The notes: generated from the letters alone by a model not told the origin. A DNA stretch of 64,000 nucleotides from Ceratopteris richardii (GCA_020310875.1 CM035423.1:134236696-134300695), one strand, 5' to 3'; positions 52,981 to 64,000 are shown, counted from the first letter of the stretch. Numbers and translations: made by a program.

Positions 52981-54451
52981 ATGAACCTTAAGTCAGGCAG
53001 ACATTTAGGCCGAGACCGACAAAGCCTCACATCTTCTGAAGCTAGTGTCAATCACACTGCTAGGTCTTGGGCCCAGCAGTTGAGTGATTACCCATACACT
53101 CCCCGATCAGAAACAAGTGATTCTGAGATGTCCTATAACATGGAGAGACCAGTAGGTAGTTCAGGGGTGGAGTACCTAGAAAAGCCAGAAGGACCTTACA
53201 AGACTCAATTGGAATACATCAAGACTAATCGTCTAGGTGCTCGCATCTACGAAGACAGCCTGAGAAGATCTGTGGTCCAGATTAAGAACCCCAATCAACC
53301 CCAGGGACTAGAACACCCGGTAGTCAAGTTCGAGAATGGAGCATACCTAGATAAAGAAGGGACTATTTATGTAGTCACCACCCTTCCAGATAAACAGATG
53401 AGTTTGGGAATGTGATCATAGAGACCGACATGGGTGATATAGAGCAAGGGAACTTAGAGAGAGAGTCGAGGACTCCCCGTGGTAAATCAGTCTTGACCAG
53501 AATCATGACTCCAGAGTGGATTCCCCAGGATAATAAAAGCATAGATTTTCTTTTAAACCGAGAAACCGATGAGGATTTTTGGAGATATAAGCCTGCTCAG
53601 CCTCATGAAGTAGGTGCTCTCACAATCTATGAGTTCAAAGACCCTGATAGCCCAGGCAAAGTAACCTACCTAGACAATACATCAGAGAGGATCTTCGTGG
53701 TCACTGAGCATGGCAGACATGCCTACACATGGAAGGGTGAAATTTTTTTTCCCCAACCTCGGTCCAATGTGTCCTACAGTCACCAAGGATCTGGGACCTC
53801 CCAAGCTCATGGAGCTCAACGAGATAGAAGTAGAGACAGACCTGAAGTAAGCTTTTCCAACCCCTTGGGAAGAGAAAGGATGAGAACAGAAATGGACAGA
53901 GAAGAAACCGAGAGATCGAGAGCCCCAAGGAACCAAAGAAATGCTGACGGTCTCCCTTTGCCAAGGCCGAGAGAACACACTAGGACTCTGAGGCCAACCC
54001 AGTTGGTGAAGTCCATGAAGAACTATTTCGATGGCACAGGAGACCCATACGATCATGTAGCTGAATTTAGACAAGTCTTGAGAGCTGAACAAGTGGAGGA
54101 ACTATTCACGCAATACAATGCTTTTGGTCTAACCCTTAGGAACATCACCCTTACATGGTTTCAACCCCTGAATGAGAGGCAGTTTAGGAGCATAGATCAA
54201 CTGTTGGAGGCATTCATCACGAAATTTTCTAAGAGTGGCATAAGGCATAACACTTCCTCACTAATTTATAACTTCAAGCAAACACCGCACGAGACTGTTA
54301 GGCTTGCAGGAAGACGGTTTAGGCAATACCTAGAGAGGTGCCCAATGCCTGAGTTACCCACACCAGCCAAGCAAGTGGCTTTGTTCTTATATGGATTGTT
54401 GAGCACCAAGCTCAGGTCATATGTGTATTTGAAGGACCCCAGAACTATAGA
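52981..54451 (+). pseudogene. gag: Family-L gag (frameshift at 53412; truncated)
   Basis: First part 52981-53415 (ATG, 144 codons, polar: SWAQQLSDYPYTPRSETSDS; later VVQIKNPNQPQGLEHPVVKF). It continues one frame over from about 53412 to 54451, so a 1-bp shift near 53410 probably split one gene. The second part has a charged middle (about 53820-53990), then a Ty3/gypsy-type gag/capsid domain (about 54000-54450): NYFDGTGDPYDHVAEFRQVL, FGLTLRNITLTWFQPL, FITKFSKSGIR, RFRQYLERCP. The last residues before the stop at 54471 come from the copia-D LTR. Zinc knuckle and protease are missing, removed at the copia-D junction. Confidence 0.8.
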
Positions 54452-54724
54452 ATACTTCATTGAGCTTTATTAGATTTATCTACCGAGAGTGATGGCACAT
54501 TTGTTACTTGCTAGCTCACTAATTCCCGGACATTAGGTTTTTCCTTATGTACTGATCTTTATATATTGCACTTGTTGTATTCTTGTTTGTAGGTCATTCT
54601 TGTACATTCTTTTTATGTAATAGAAGAAGATAATTCTTCCTTGCCTCAATCTGAGTGTGTGCTTCTCTTTGATTGTGAGAGTGTGTGTGTGTAAGCTCTC
54701 TTCCTTATCTCCTTCCTCGTGACA
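54452..54724 (+). repeat. Copia-D 5' LTR (3' 273 bp only)
   Basis: Matches 59422-59696 from ATACTTCATTGAGC to CTCGTGACA. TATA-like TTTATATATTG near 54551-54562. Confidence 0.88.
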
Positions 54725-55161
54725 TGGTATCAGAGCCAGCGTGGCTGTAGAGAGCTCATAGAGAAGGCGACGGTGAAGAGTACGCAGCAAGGCATGGAGA
54801 AAACACGATTCACAAACGACCTCCATTTGATATGAAAATTGGAGTGAAGCAAGAACTCAAAGTATTTTCGCAAGTTACCCCTTTAGGGTCACTTGTTTTT
54901 ATCAGATCGAAGTTTTAAAGGCATCTCAACCTTCATTTCGAGCCTGCAAGGTGGGGCCCACAAAAAAACTAGGTCAGTTTCAGAAACTGTAACTTGTGTC
55001 GTGTTTGGAAACACTCGTATATTCCAGATCCAGAATTTCAAGCGATTTTGTGTACTATTGATACACGAAAATTGTGTTTTTTTTTAGATCGAACTATCAC
55101 GTCATAGTACGACAATGTTCAAGCAGAAGTGTTGCTTGTACTGTTGTGAATTGCTACAGAA

Positions 55162-56103
55162 ATGGCAAATGCAGATGGCATGAGTTAGCTTATGAGTGAT
55201 AGGTTGGACAAGAACAACTTCCATGCTTGGAGATTCAAAATAACGAATTTCTTGATGGGAAAAGGATACTAGAAGTACATCGAAGGAGAGAACGAAAATG
55301 CTCCGCAGTTACCATAAAGAAATCGTACTGCAGACCAGTTAAGAGCACATGAGGAATGGAATCAAGGAGCACAAAAGGTAATGTACTGGCTATCTATTAG
55401 CATACAGGATAGCATGATTGGGCACATACAAGATGCCCAGACCCCCAAAGAGGCTTGGAACAATTTGGTCACATTGTATGAGACCAATACAAAGGCACGA
55501 AAATTGCAACTCAAGAACAAGCTGCATACATTGGAGAAGAAGGGCATGTCGGTTAGTGACTACACTCTAAAAATCAAAAGCATATGTGAGTCACTTGCAT
55601 CTATTGGCGTGAATGTAGATGATGATGATAAGGTGGAAGTGTGCCTTCGTGGTTTAGGAGTTTCATATAAGCACTTCAGAACTTCTATACAGACCAGAGA
55701 AAATATTCCAAATTTTGTTGATTCGGTATCCATGCTGATCATTGAAGAAAAGAATCTTGGTGAGGATTCAAACTCCCAAGGGAAGCACAGTTCTGAGCAA
55801 GTATTCTACTCTAGCAGAGGAAGAGGCAAAGCTAGAGGTTTCAGAAGTGGAAGAGGAAATAATAACCGAGACCAAAGTCAACAACAGAATCATGTAGGAG
55901 GAAGAGGATAGTTTCGAGGCAGGGGGAGCCAAAGAGGTCGTAGAAATTTCCAAAGAAATGATTCAGGTAATGACAGTAAAGGATGCTGGAATTGTGGTAA
56001 ACGTGGACACTTTGAACATGATTGTAGGTCGAAGAATCAAAATAACAAAAGGTAGCAAAACAATTATGCATCCACAAGTGCAGATGATTCTGAGAAGCTG
56101 TTC
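55162..56103 (+). pseudogene. gag: Copia-D gag
   Basis: ATG at 55162. Stops at 55186 and in the next 130 bp; most could be Gln or Trp codons changed by one transition. It is then open 55381-55911: HIQDAQTPKEAWNNLVTLYE and later LQLKNKLHTLEKKGMSVSDY (UBN2-type gag), an Arg/Gly-rich stretch, and zinc knuckle CWNCGKRGHFEHDC (55984-56025). The frame continues unshifted into the protease. Confidence 0.85.
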
Positions 56104-56533
56104 ATGGCTCAACATCACATGATGAATACAATGGCTGCTGGTGTTTCAAAATCGAATGATAATGTCTGGTATGTTGATTCAGGTGCTTCAAATCACATGA
56201 ACAATCATGCAGAATGGTTTAGTACTTTGCAAAAATTGCCAATTCCTGGATATGTTGAAACAAGTGATGACACATCACATCCTATTGAGCATACAGGAAA
56301 CATAGCACTATCTATGGAGGATGGAAAGGTAAAACATCTTGCTAATGTGCTTCATGTTCCAAATATAACAAAGAATCTAGTTTCTATTGGACAAATGGTT
56401 GATCAGGGATTACAAGTCAGGTTCAATGCTGATGGATTATATGTAGAAGAGTAAAAGCAGGATGGACGATTGATTGCCAAAGGAAACAAAGTGGGTAAGA
56501 TGTTCACCTTAAATGCAAAGATTCCTGAAATGA
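56104..56533 (+). pseudogene. pro: Copia-D protease
   Basis: WYVDSGASNHM (near 56168-56200) is the intact copia protease active site. Next come GNIALSMEDGKVKHLANVLH and VPNITKNLVSIGQMVDQGL. TAA at 56452 closes the frame. The GAG-pre-integrase zinc domain that should follow is almost entirely missing: the sequence passes from KIPEMNAAMF directly to KAACQFGKQ within about 30 bp, losing the two histidines. Confidence 0.85.
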
Positions 56534-57600
56534 ATGCAGCCATGTTCACAAAAGGCAGCATGTCAATTTGGTAAACAATCAAGAGCATCATTTCCACATG
56601 ACAAGCATGTTAGTGAGAATGTACTAGAAATAATACATACAAATGTTTGGGGTCCAACAAAGACCACATCTATGGGCGGTTTCAGGTTTTATGTTACTTT
56701 CATTGATGACCATACACACAAAGTATGGGTATATTTCATGAAAGAGAAGAGTGAGGTGTTCACTCACTTCCAAAATTTTAAAGCTATGGTGGAAAAGCAG
56801 ACAGGGAAGTACATTCAGACATTAAGATCTGATGGAGGAGGTGAATACATGTCAAATGATTTTATTAGTTTTCTAAAAAATCATGGAATTCGGCATTAGT
56901 TTTCATGCAGGTACACACCACAACAGAATGGTGTTGCTAAACACAAAAATAGACATATTGTAGAAATAGCAAGAGCCTTGATGACTGAGAAGAATATGCC
57001 TCATTGTTATTGGGCAGAAGCTGTGCATACTGTTGTATACATCATGAAGAGAACTCCGACTACTGCTGTACATCAAGTTACACCTGAAGAGAAGTTTATA
57101 GGTAAAAAGCCAAACTTATCACATCTGAAAGTTTTTGGTTGTATTGCATATGTACATGTTCCAGATGAATTGAGGACAAAGCTTGATCCAAAAGCAGAAA
57201 AGTGTGTCTTCATTGGATACTCCCTTGAGCAAAAGGAATATAAATGTTATAACCCACTTACATGGCAGGTGAAGGTGAGCAGAGATGTGGTATTTGATGA
57301 AATGTCAAGCTTCTATGCATATGCCAGAGAAGGACTAAATCTTGAACCAAATGACAAAGAAAATGTTGAAAAATCAAGTGCAAAATCTCAAGTTTTGAGT
57401 AAACCGGATGCATCACCAAGCAGTAGTTCCAACTCAAATCCATGGAGTGGAAGATTGCATGGAAATTTTAGTCCTACAAATTCATAAAATACATCCAAGA
57501 AAGGTAAAGAATAGCTTACTACTGGTCATAAAACATGTGCAAGTTTTTAAGATATTGATGGAGATTCAAGCGGTTCAAAAAAGATTCTTGATGAGGAACT
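56534..57600 (+). pseudogene. pol: Copia-D integrase, catalytic glutamate changed
   Basis: ACQFGKQSR, then the core: HTNVWGPT (first D is N here), FIDDHTHKVWVYF, LRSDGGGEYMS (second D present), TAG at 56897, then TPQQNGVAKHKNR, where the third residue of D-D-E is Lys (GVAERKNR in active relatives). Two of three catalytic residues are therefore changed. The domain end follows (HLKVFGCIAYVHVP; KCVFIGYSLEQKEYKC). In-frame TAA at 57485. Confidence 0.85.
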
Positions 57601-58215
57601 TGGGTTGCCCTCTGTGAAGACTCCAGGAGTAAGAAAGGCAAATGCAAATGATACAAGGAGAAGTGACCCAGGACCAAGAAGATCTGGGAGGATGTGTAAT
57701 TTAGTGCAACGATTGACAAATGATAGTTACATGGCTCATCATTGTGCCTACATGAAGAAGGTAATACAAGATGTTGAATCTTCTTGTTTTGAAGATGCAA
57801 TTGGTAATGCAGATTGGGAAAAAGCTATGGATGAGGAGATGGTTGCACTGTATGGAAACAATACATGGAAGCTGGTTCCATTGCCACAAGGAAAGAAACC
57901 CATAGGTTGCAAGTGGGTTTACAAGGTAAAGCACAATGTTGATGGTAGCATAAGTAGATACAAAGCACAATTGGTAGCAAAAGGATATGCACAAACTTAT
58001 GGCATTGATTATGAGGAAACATTCAGCCATATAGCTAAAATATCTACTATCAGAACACTTGTTGCATTAGGTACAACAAAAGGAGGGACTTTCTATCAGA
58101 TGGATGTGAAGAATGCTTTTCTACATGGTGAGTTACAGGAAGAAGTATACATGGACCAGCACAAGGATATGAAGATTCCAAGCATCCAAAATATGTTTGC
58201 AGGTTGCAAAAGGCT
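57601..58215 (+). pseudogene. pol: Copia-D reverse transcriptase, first part
   Basis: Same frame as integrase. NADWEKAMDEEMVALYGNNTW, GCKWVYKVKHNVDGSISRYK, LVAKGYAQTYGIDYEETF, QMDVKNAFLHGELQEEVYM. A 1-bp shift lies near 58150-58215, after which RT continues in another frame. Confidence 0.9.
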
Positions 58216-59300
58216 TTGTATGGTTGAAGCAAGTGCCTCGTGCATGGCTTGCAAGAATTGTTGATTACTTAACCACCATTGGGTTTTCTATGTGTGATGC
58301 AGATCGTTCACTATATGCAAGGAAGGGTGATGATGGCATCACAATTGTGGCTATCTATGTTGATGACTTGATTGTAGGTGGTGATAATGAAGAAAGCATC
58401 AAAGAGGTAAAGCAACTTCTTATGCAGGAATTTGACATTAAGGATCTTAGTGTGCTGTGCTACTTCTTGGGCATTGAGTTTATACATACAAAAATAGATA
58501 TATGCATATCGCAGAGGCAATATGCCTTGAATATGTTGCAAAAGTATGGTGTGCCTGATTGTAAGCCAGTTTCTATGCCATTAGATCAGAATTTGAAGTT
58601 GAATGCTACATCAGGTGAAGCATTGGAAAATGCTACTATGTACAAGAAAATTGTGGGAAGTCTTATACATCTCACAAGTACAAGGCCTGATCTAAGCTAT
58701 ACTGTTGGACTTGAAAGTCAGTTTTTGCAGGTCCCTAAGAAGCCACATTTGGATACTCTGAGGCACACTCTACGTTATGTGAGTGTTATTTTGGATTATG
58801 CATTATTTTATGAAGCTGGTGTAGATTTGCAGGTTCATGGATACATCGATGCAGATTGGGCTGGTAGCATTCTAGATAGAATATCTACTAGGGTCTTTCT
58901 ATTCTCACTTGGAAGTGCATCTATTACATGGAGCAGTAAGAAGCCACCCATTGTTGCTTTATCAAGTACAGAGACTGAGTATAGAGGTGTTGCAATGGAA
59001 GCATGTGAGGCATCATGCCTGGAGATGCTACTTGCAGATTTAGGTGTGGAAGTGCAAAAGCCTATCAATATCTATTGTGATAATCTTAGCAGTATATAGT
59101 TAGCACAAAACCCTCTTTTTCATGCTAGAACAAAGCATATCAAGGTACATTATCACTTCATCAGAGAGAAGGTATGAGCAGGTGATATTGATCTTGTTTA
59201 TGTGAGAACAGATGAGCCGATTGCTGATATTTTCACTAAGGCACTTGGAGCAGAGAAGCTGAAGAAGTTTCGGAAGATGCTTGGATTAGAGGACATGACG
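58197..59300 (+). pseudogene. pol: Copia-D RT end and RNase H
   Basis: GFVWLKQVPRAWLARI, then the intact catalytic AIYVDDLIVGG (about 58351-58383), then FDIKDLSVLCYFLGIEF. RNase H: YIDADWAGSILDR, SITWSSKKPPIVALSSTETE, IYCDNLSSI; TAG at 59097, then HARTKHIKVHYHFI and EPIADIFTKALGAEKLKKF. Ends just before the polypurine tract. Confidence 0.9.
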
Positions 59301-59317
59301 TTGACCTTGAGGAGGAG

Positions 59318-59696
59318 TGTTGAGATATCAAGCTCAACATGTGATGATCGAGGATGACACGTATCAATTTTTTGTTTCTCTGACATGTATAGTGGTCACA
59401 CCGGTATATGTTAGGGATACTTCATTGAGCTTTATTAGATTTATCTACTAAGAGTGATGACACATTTGTTACTTGCCAGCTCACTAATTCGTAGACATTA
59501 GGTTTTTCCTTATGTACTGATCTTTATATATTGCACTTGTTGTATTCTTTTTTTTTAGGTCATTCTTGTACATTCCTTTTTATGTAATAGAAGAAGAAGA
59601 AGAAGATAATTCTTCCTTGCCTCAATCTGAGTGTGTGCTTCTCTTTGATTATGAGAGTGTGTGTGAGCTCTCTTCCTTATCTCCTTCCTCATGACA
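59318..59696 (+). repeat. Copia-D 3' LTR
   Basis: 379 bp, TGTTGAGATATC to CTCATGACA, preceded by GAGGAGGAG. Full length for the family. Confidence 0.92.
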
Positions 59697-60100
59697 CACA
59701 ATAATATTAGAAATGCCATAGGTCCAAATCCACCTCCAAATTTTAGTTTTGAGCCCTCCAAGTTTAGAAATTCTAGAGAGAGAATAAAATCAAGTCATTA
59801 TCTTACAATGAACTAATTCTAGAGCCCAAAACTAGGTACTTAAATCATGATTCACAAAATTTTCACAAAGACACTTTTATTCTCCTATGTATGCTCAGCC
59901 TTTCTCTCACATAGCATTGTTTGTGCTTCTTTCATATTCTTGATTCTTTAATATTCATCTTCAATTCTAGAGTAGAAAACATGATGCAAATAAGGTTTAG
60001 ATAGCGAAGATAAAAATTATCATCCCTAGATTTTGTCTATGTGCATAAAGTGACCTAAAAGTTATCCTCTCAATGTATAACAGAAAGTTCAAAATGAACT
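59697..60100. other. No gene seen
   Basis: About 400 bp of AT-rich sequence between copia-D and the copia-C relics. I see no repeat or coding signal. Confidence 0.5.
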
Positions 60101-60565
60101 ATTTCACTATTGAAAGGCCTATTAGATATGAGGCATCTAAAAATGGAAAAGAACTTCCATAAGCAATAGTCTGAATGATCTTTTCTATTTCCACTATAGG
60201 ATAAGAGAAATTGTTAGCACATATGATAGTATTCCCTATAAGGGCATGCTCAAGTGAACTGAAGAAACTGTGTTGCGAGGTAATATGTTTGGTTGCACCA
60301 CTACCAAAGTACGAAACATCCGAGTCTAATGTAGATATACACTTCTCATGACAAGTAAGGTCATATTTGCAAACACTATCAACTGCTCCTACTTCATTCT
60401 AAACAAAAATAGTAGACTCTATTTTTAGGTGTAGAGGTTTCTACAAACACCATTCCAATCTCTTTCATTCTTTGCCTCCTTTGCAACCAGTTTAGGAAAA
60501 CTCTTTATGAAATGATCATTTTCCTTAAAATACTTGCAAAATTGTTATCTCTTTTCTATTTTCTT
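60101..60565 (-). pseudogene. Copia-C fragment: protease and zinc-knuckle region
   Basis: Minus strand. Parallels 62090-62540 (for example GATAGTATTCCCTATAAGGG and GGTAATATGTTTGGTTGC) but is more decayed. It abuts RT sequence at about 60566, out of normal order, so it is a separate fragment or a rearrangement joint. Confidence 0.65.
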
Positions 60566-60897
60566 ATCATCTTATGTACATTCCAACCACGATGAGCTGC
60601 AAGTGCACAGATGCTACGAACAGTAGTCATTCGGCAAGTAGGTGCAAAGGTTTCATCAAAATCAATGCCTCTTTCCTACGCATAACCCTTCGCAACAAGC
60701 CTAGCCTTATACTTGTCAACTGTTCCATCAGGTTTACACTTCAGCTTGCATACCCACTTAGTGTCAATGGCCTACTTGCCAAGAGGCAAGTCACATAAAG
60801 ACTAGGTACCATTTTTCATGATAGCATCATATTCAGATTGCATTGCAGCCATCCAATGTTCGGAATTTTGTGCTTCATCAAATGAAACACGCGCAGT
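60566..60897 (-). pseudogene. pol: Copia-C4 RT N-terminus
   Basis: Minus strand: SFDEAQNSEHWMAAMQSEYD, then CKPDGTVDKYKARLVAKGYA, RGIDFDETFAPTCRMTT and SICALAAHRGWNV. It stops before the catalytic blocks. Several stops. Confidence 0.8.
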
Positions 60898-61683
60898 CTA
60901 ATCACAAAGACTAGATGAAGTCATAGCATAGAAATTTGATGCAAAAGAAGCACTATGAGATCTTGAACGAGTACGATATGACAAAGGTACATCTAATTTG
61001 ATGTCACGTAAAGTCTGCACCAACCATTTTGGCATAGTTTTTGCCTCCTCAATATCAGCTCTCTCATCAACAAGTGCATCATGTAGATCTGCATCAGAAA
61101 TAGAATGATCTGCATCATCACATGAAACCCACAATGGTTGAGAAGTTGCCTCATTAGGAACAACACTAGATTGTCCACCTGTAAAAAGAGGCAGCAAAGT
61201 ATCATACATGTCTTTGGAGCTAACAAATGTCTCCTTCGTACATGAAAGTAAAGGCTGAATAGCATCTTCCACAAAAACAACATCACGGCTAACCAAAATG
61301 CGTGTAGTCTATGGACGATACAGACGATAGCCTTTGCTTTCATAAATGTATCCAACAAAAATACATTTTACTGCTTTATCATCTAATTTCTTGTGATGAT
61401 GTTAGATACTAATGCATATGCCAGACAACCAAAAACACGGAGATGAACAACAGATGGCTTGCAACCATGCCAAGCCTCATATGGAGTGCAGTGCTTTAGT
61501 GGGACACCTATTAAGTACATATGTTGTACACATGACAGCCTCAAGCTAGAAACTATATGGTAAAGCTTGACTCTTGACCATACACCTCACCATTTCCATG
61601 AGTGACTTGTTGTTCCATTCAGCAACTCCATTATGTTGAGGTGTATATGGAATTGTACATTGATGTGTTATCCCATGTACAAG
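60898..61683 (-). pseudogene. pol: Copia-C4 integrase end and linker
   Basis: Minus strand: GITHQCTIPYTPQHNGVAEW (catalytic Glu present), KAVKCIFVGYIYESKGYRLY, ILVSRDVVFVEDAIQPLL, then a 130-residue acidic linker (61296-60898). The D-D part of the core is missing: GAG-pre-integrase ends ATQKL at 61684 and is followed at once by the PYTPQHNGVAE segment. Confidence 0.8.
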
Positions 61684-62070
61684 CTACAATTTCTGAGTAG
61701 CCCGAACTGAACCATCTTTTGGAAAGGAGGAACGCTGCAATTTGCCCAAAATATAGCCTTCACAACCATGTTTTTCGGGTGCCTCAAGTTTGGGCAAAGA
61801 GGACATCATTTCTGATTTCTGTAGGCATAGCAAACTAGCAAAACTCAGATGATCAAAGCGTGCATGCCAAAGCTTTGCATTTGATGTAGCTTGAGAATCA
61901 TGAACAGCACATGCCAAATCATTCACAGATCTTTCATAGTCTATGAGCTTATACAACCTAGGACATAAAATGCCAGAAGCAATAATCACGTCGTCATTTG
62001 ACAGATCACGTATTGTACACCTATCATCGACAAATTTCACAACCAAGCTAATCTTGGCTAAAGACGAAAC
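61684..62070 (-). pseudogene. pol: Copia-C4 GAG-pre-integrase domain
   Basis: Minus strand: KLWHARFDHLSFASLLCLQ (two His present), then GCEGYILGKLQRSSFP, where the CxxC pair is reduced to CEGY. The zinc site is therefore incomplete. Confidence 0.8.
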
Positions 62071-62661
62071 TCATAATAGATTCTTCTTGATCCTTGGCAC
62101 AAATAAAGCATCTGACAAAGTAAAAGAACTACCATCAGTAGTAGTCAGAATGATCTTACCAACTTCCATGATAGGATACAAGGAGTTGTTGGCACATGTG
62201 ATAGTATTCCCTGTAGGGTCAGGCTCAAGTGAAGCGAAGAAACTACGCTGGTAGGTAATATGTTTGGTTGCCCCACTATCAAAATACCAAACATCTGAGT
62301 CTACTGCAGACATATAGTGCTCATGAGAAGATGGGTCAAAACTGCAAACAGTAGTAAATGCCCATTCTTCATTCTGCACAAGATTAACAAACTTTGTTTT
62401 CGATGAAGAGGCCTCTGCAACAACAAGTCCGGCCTCTTTCTTTGTTGCCTCTTTAGCAGCCAATTTTGGACAACTCTTAATGACATGATCATTTTCTTTA
62501 CAGTATTTGCAAAACAATTTCTGCTTTTCTGATTTTTTCTCATCTTTGTCTTCTTTCTTCAAATGTGCAACATGCAGCATTTGTAAATTTCTGCTTACTA
62601 GTATAAGAGCTCCATTTTCCTTTGCCCTTCTGACTAGCCAGGAAAGCTTGATCTGCAACAC
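62071..62661 (-). pseudogene. gag-pro: Copia-C4 zinc knuckle and protease
   Basis: 196-residue open stretch on the minus strand: CKYCKENDHVIKSC (canonical CX2CX4HX4C, near 62505-62465), then VWYFDSGATKHITYQRSFFA (DSGA active site, near 62290), ending ALFVPRIKKNLL. Best-preserved copy of this part of the family. Confidence 0.85.
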
Positions 62662-63378
62662 GCATAATGGACTTGTCCTACCTAGATTGATCTTCTTGCA
62701 ACATAACAGAAACTAACTCTTCAAATGACAGGGCATTTGGATTGCCTTTCATCATTAAAAGAAGAGTAGAAGCAAAACTCTTATATGAGTAAGGAAGACC
62801 ATTCAGAACGCTCTACACAAGTGATCTATCTGGTATAACATCAACAAAAATCAATTGTTCCCTCAAATCCTTGATCTTTGTCAAGAAATTGTCCATAGAA
62901 TCACCTTCATTCATATGCTCACTCTCCAACTGTTTTTGGAGGTAGCAACATGAGCCTCATTCCTAGCTTGGTATAATGTGGTAAATGTATCCCAAGCGTC
63001 CTTAGTTATCCTACAAGAGCAAATCTGAGGAATAATGGCACGTTTGATAGACAAGGCTATCAATGTATGTATCTGAGCATCTCTGCCATCCCAACGGATT
63101 TGCTCTATATTAGGTGCAGCAAAAATCACAGCATGAACAGGAATCTACAGAATATCACCATCTTTGACACCATCTCCATCAGCTCCAGCGCCTGTATTTG
63201 CAGTACCTGTATTCGCAGGTGTAACAGAATGTCTTTCAACACCCTGCACAATATTCCATAGTCCTTTTGCGACCAATACATGACGCATCATATGAGCCCA
63301 CAATGGGTAACTCGTACCATCCAACGTATCCTCAACAACCAACATACAAAATACATCACTTCTTTCAGCCATGGCCAC
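62662..63378 (-). pseudogene. gag: Copia-C4 gag
   Basis: Minus strand, start near 63378: MAMAERSDVF then LDGTSYPLWAHMMRHVLVAK, a Ser/Thr-poor linker with ANTGTANTGAGADG, then IPQICSCRITKDAWDTFTTL (UBN2-type gag). A shift near 62935 and further stops break the frame. Confidence 0.8.
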
Positions 63379-63719
63379 TGACTAAAATACCCTGATGTAA
63401 AAAATGATTGTATCTCAAAAAGTTGAACAGAACTACCCTAGCAAGTTCTGCTAAACCTGTAGGAGAATTCGAGATGCTTATACTAGAGAACCGAAACCTG
63501 TATATATCTTTGGCACAAAAAGATGAAATAGCTTGCACAAGTTGTAATAGTGCATTCGAAGGCCGAAACGAGCTCATATCGCAATTTTGACACCACAAGG
63601 TGAAGCTGTTTTGATCTCTGAAAGACCTTGAGTATGCTCACCAAATTTCATGCAATTCTAAGAATGCAACCAAAGAGGTGTAGACGATGCCCTAGATGAA
63701 GCGGCGACCTGCTACCAAT

Positions 63720-63947
63720 TGTTCGAGGTAGATGTCTGCAGAAGCACATGAACAACACAAAGAAGAAGAAGAATCTTGGAGCACAACACACAATACTGAA
63801 TGTATAACCACTAGAATGTACAAAGATAAGTAGCCCGTTATGGCAATAGACGTATATACAAGCTGGGAAAAAAAACCTCCCAAAGAGGGAAAAAAGTACC
63901 CCGACGGTCTTAGTGTGTTCACACATCACTACCTAAACATATCAACA
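63720..63947 (-). repeat. Copia-C4 5' LTR
   Basis: 228 bp, TGTTCGAGGTAG to CATATCAACA; matches 35468-35696. Confidence 0.88.
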
Positions 63948-64000
63948 ATACATGACACATCATGTATGTCCACAATGGGTAATTAGTGCCATCCAACTTA
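63948..64000 (-). pseudogene. Another copia-C gag fragment, cut by window end
   Basis: Matches the gag N-terminal DNA at about 35020-35070 (CACAATGGGTAATT then GTGCCATCCAA). It directly abuts the LTR of copia-C4, so it belongs to a different copy. Confidence 0.65.

Larger units (their letters stand above)
50668..54451 (+). mobile_element. Family-L element, 5' part (LTR, leader array, gag)
   Basis: 5' LTR 50668-51266, primer site 51272-51289, leader with an 18-bp tandem array, then gag 52981-54451. It is cut where copia-D begins. It is the plus-strand counterpart of 1-1566, and its LTR matches the 3' LTR at 33420-34052. Confidence 0.85.
54452..59696 (+). mobile_element. Copia-D: Ty1/copia element with truncated 5' LTR
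   Basis: 5' LTR fragment 54452-54724, primer site TGGTATCAGAGCC (54725-54737), gag-pro-int-RT-RNase H, polypurine tract (about 59307-59317), 3' LTR 59318-59696. The first 104 bp of the 5' LTR are missing and no target duplication is seen, so the left boundary is a deletion or recombination junction with the family-L gag. Confidence 0.88.
60566..63947 (-). mobile_element. Copia-C4: 5' part of a copia-C element
   Basis: Minus strand: 5' LTR 63720-63947, gag 63378-62700, zinc knuckle and protease 62661-62071, GAG-pre-integrase 62046-61684, integrase end 61680-61300, linker 61296-60898, RT start 60897-60566. RT is cut at 60566 and no 3' LTR follows. Confidence 0.85.

Overview
The window looks like intergenic DNA of a land plant with a large, retrotransposon-rich nuclear genome. 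I found no intact host gene. Almost everything is LTR retrotransposon, often nested, plus one decayed CACTA-type DNA transposon. Plant evidence: Ty1/copia elements with the initiator-tRNA-Met primer site (TGGTATCAGAGC), Ty3/gypsy-type elements with the TGGCGCCGTTGCCGGGGA primer site (tRNA-Asp type in plant elements), TNP2/DUF4218/DUF4216-like transposase pieces, and long AT-rich non-coding stretches. The species cannot be named from this.

Layout. 1-1566: 5' LTR, primer site and palindromic leader array of a minus-strand element of family 'L'. 1567-2780: no gene seen. 2780 to about 28100: an old gypsy element ('gypsy-1': gag, protease, RT, RNase H, integrase, and an extra coiled-coil ORF after integrase). 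Its RT is split after 6248 by a rearranged copia ('copia-A1', 6249-22380, target duplication CTGTT), and the left LTR of that copia is split again by a minus-strand, largely non-coding LTR element ('LARD', 6803-15581). About 28100-34052: 3' part of a family-L element (retropepsin, a very long coiled-coil ORF, 3' LTR). 34053-39719: pieces of a third family ('copia-C'), including a tandemly duplicated pair of inverted LTRs. 39720-41890: CACTA transposase relic. 41890-42743: AT-rich degenerate repeats. 42744-50667: a minus-strand copia-C interrupted by a nearly intact copia ('copia-A2', 43237-50036, target duplication CATGG). 50668-54451: 5' half of a family-L element with LTR, primer site, an 18-bp x 25 leader array and gag. 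54452-59696: copia-D with both LTRs. 59697-60100: nothing recognised. 60100-64000: further copia-C pieces on the minus strand.

How the parts relate. Family L can be pieced together from three partial copies: LTR, tRNA-Asp-type primer site, TCGCGA-rich leader array, gag, retropepsin, long acidic/proline-rich/coiled-coil ORF, polypurine tract, LTR. No RT or integrase was seen in any of its copies here. Relative ages are readable from nesting: gypsy-1 is oldest, then copia-A1, then the LARD; copia-C3 predates copia-A2 and the L element at 50668. Most coding regions are pseudogenes. Every one of twelve premature stops in gypsy-1 can be explained by one C-to-T change, as expected for long-methylated plant DNA. 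Copia-A2 is closest to intact, with one obvious 1-bp frameshift.
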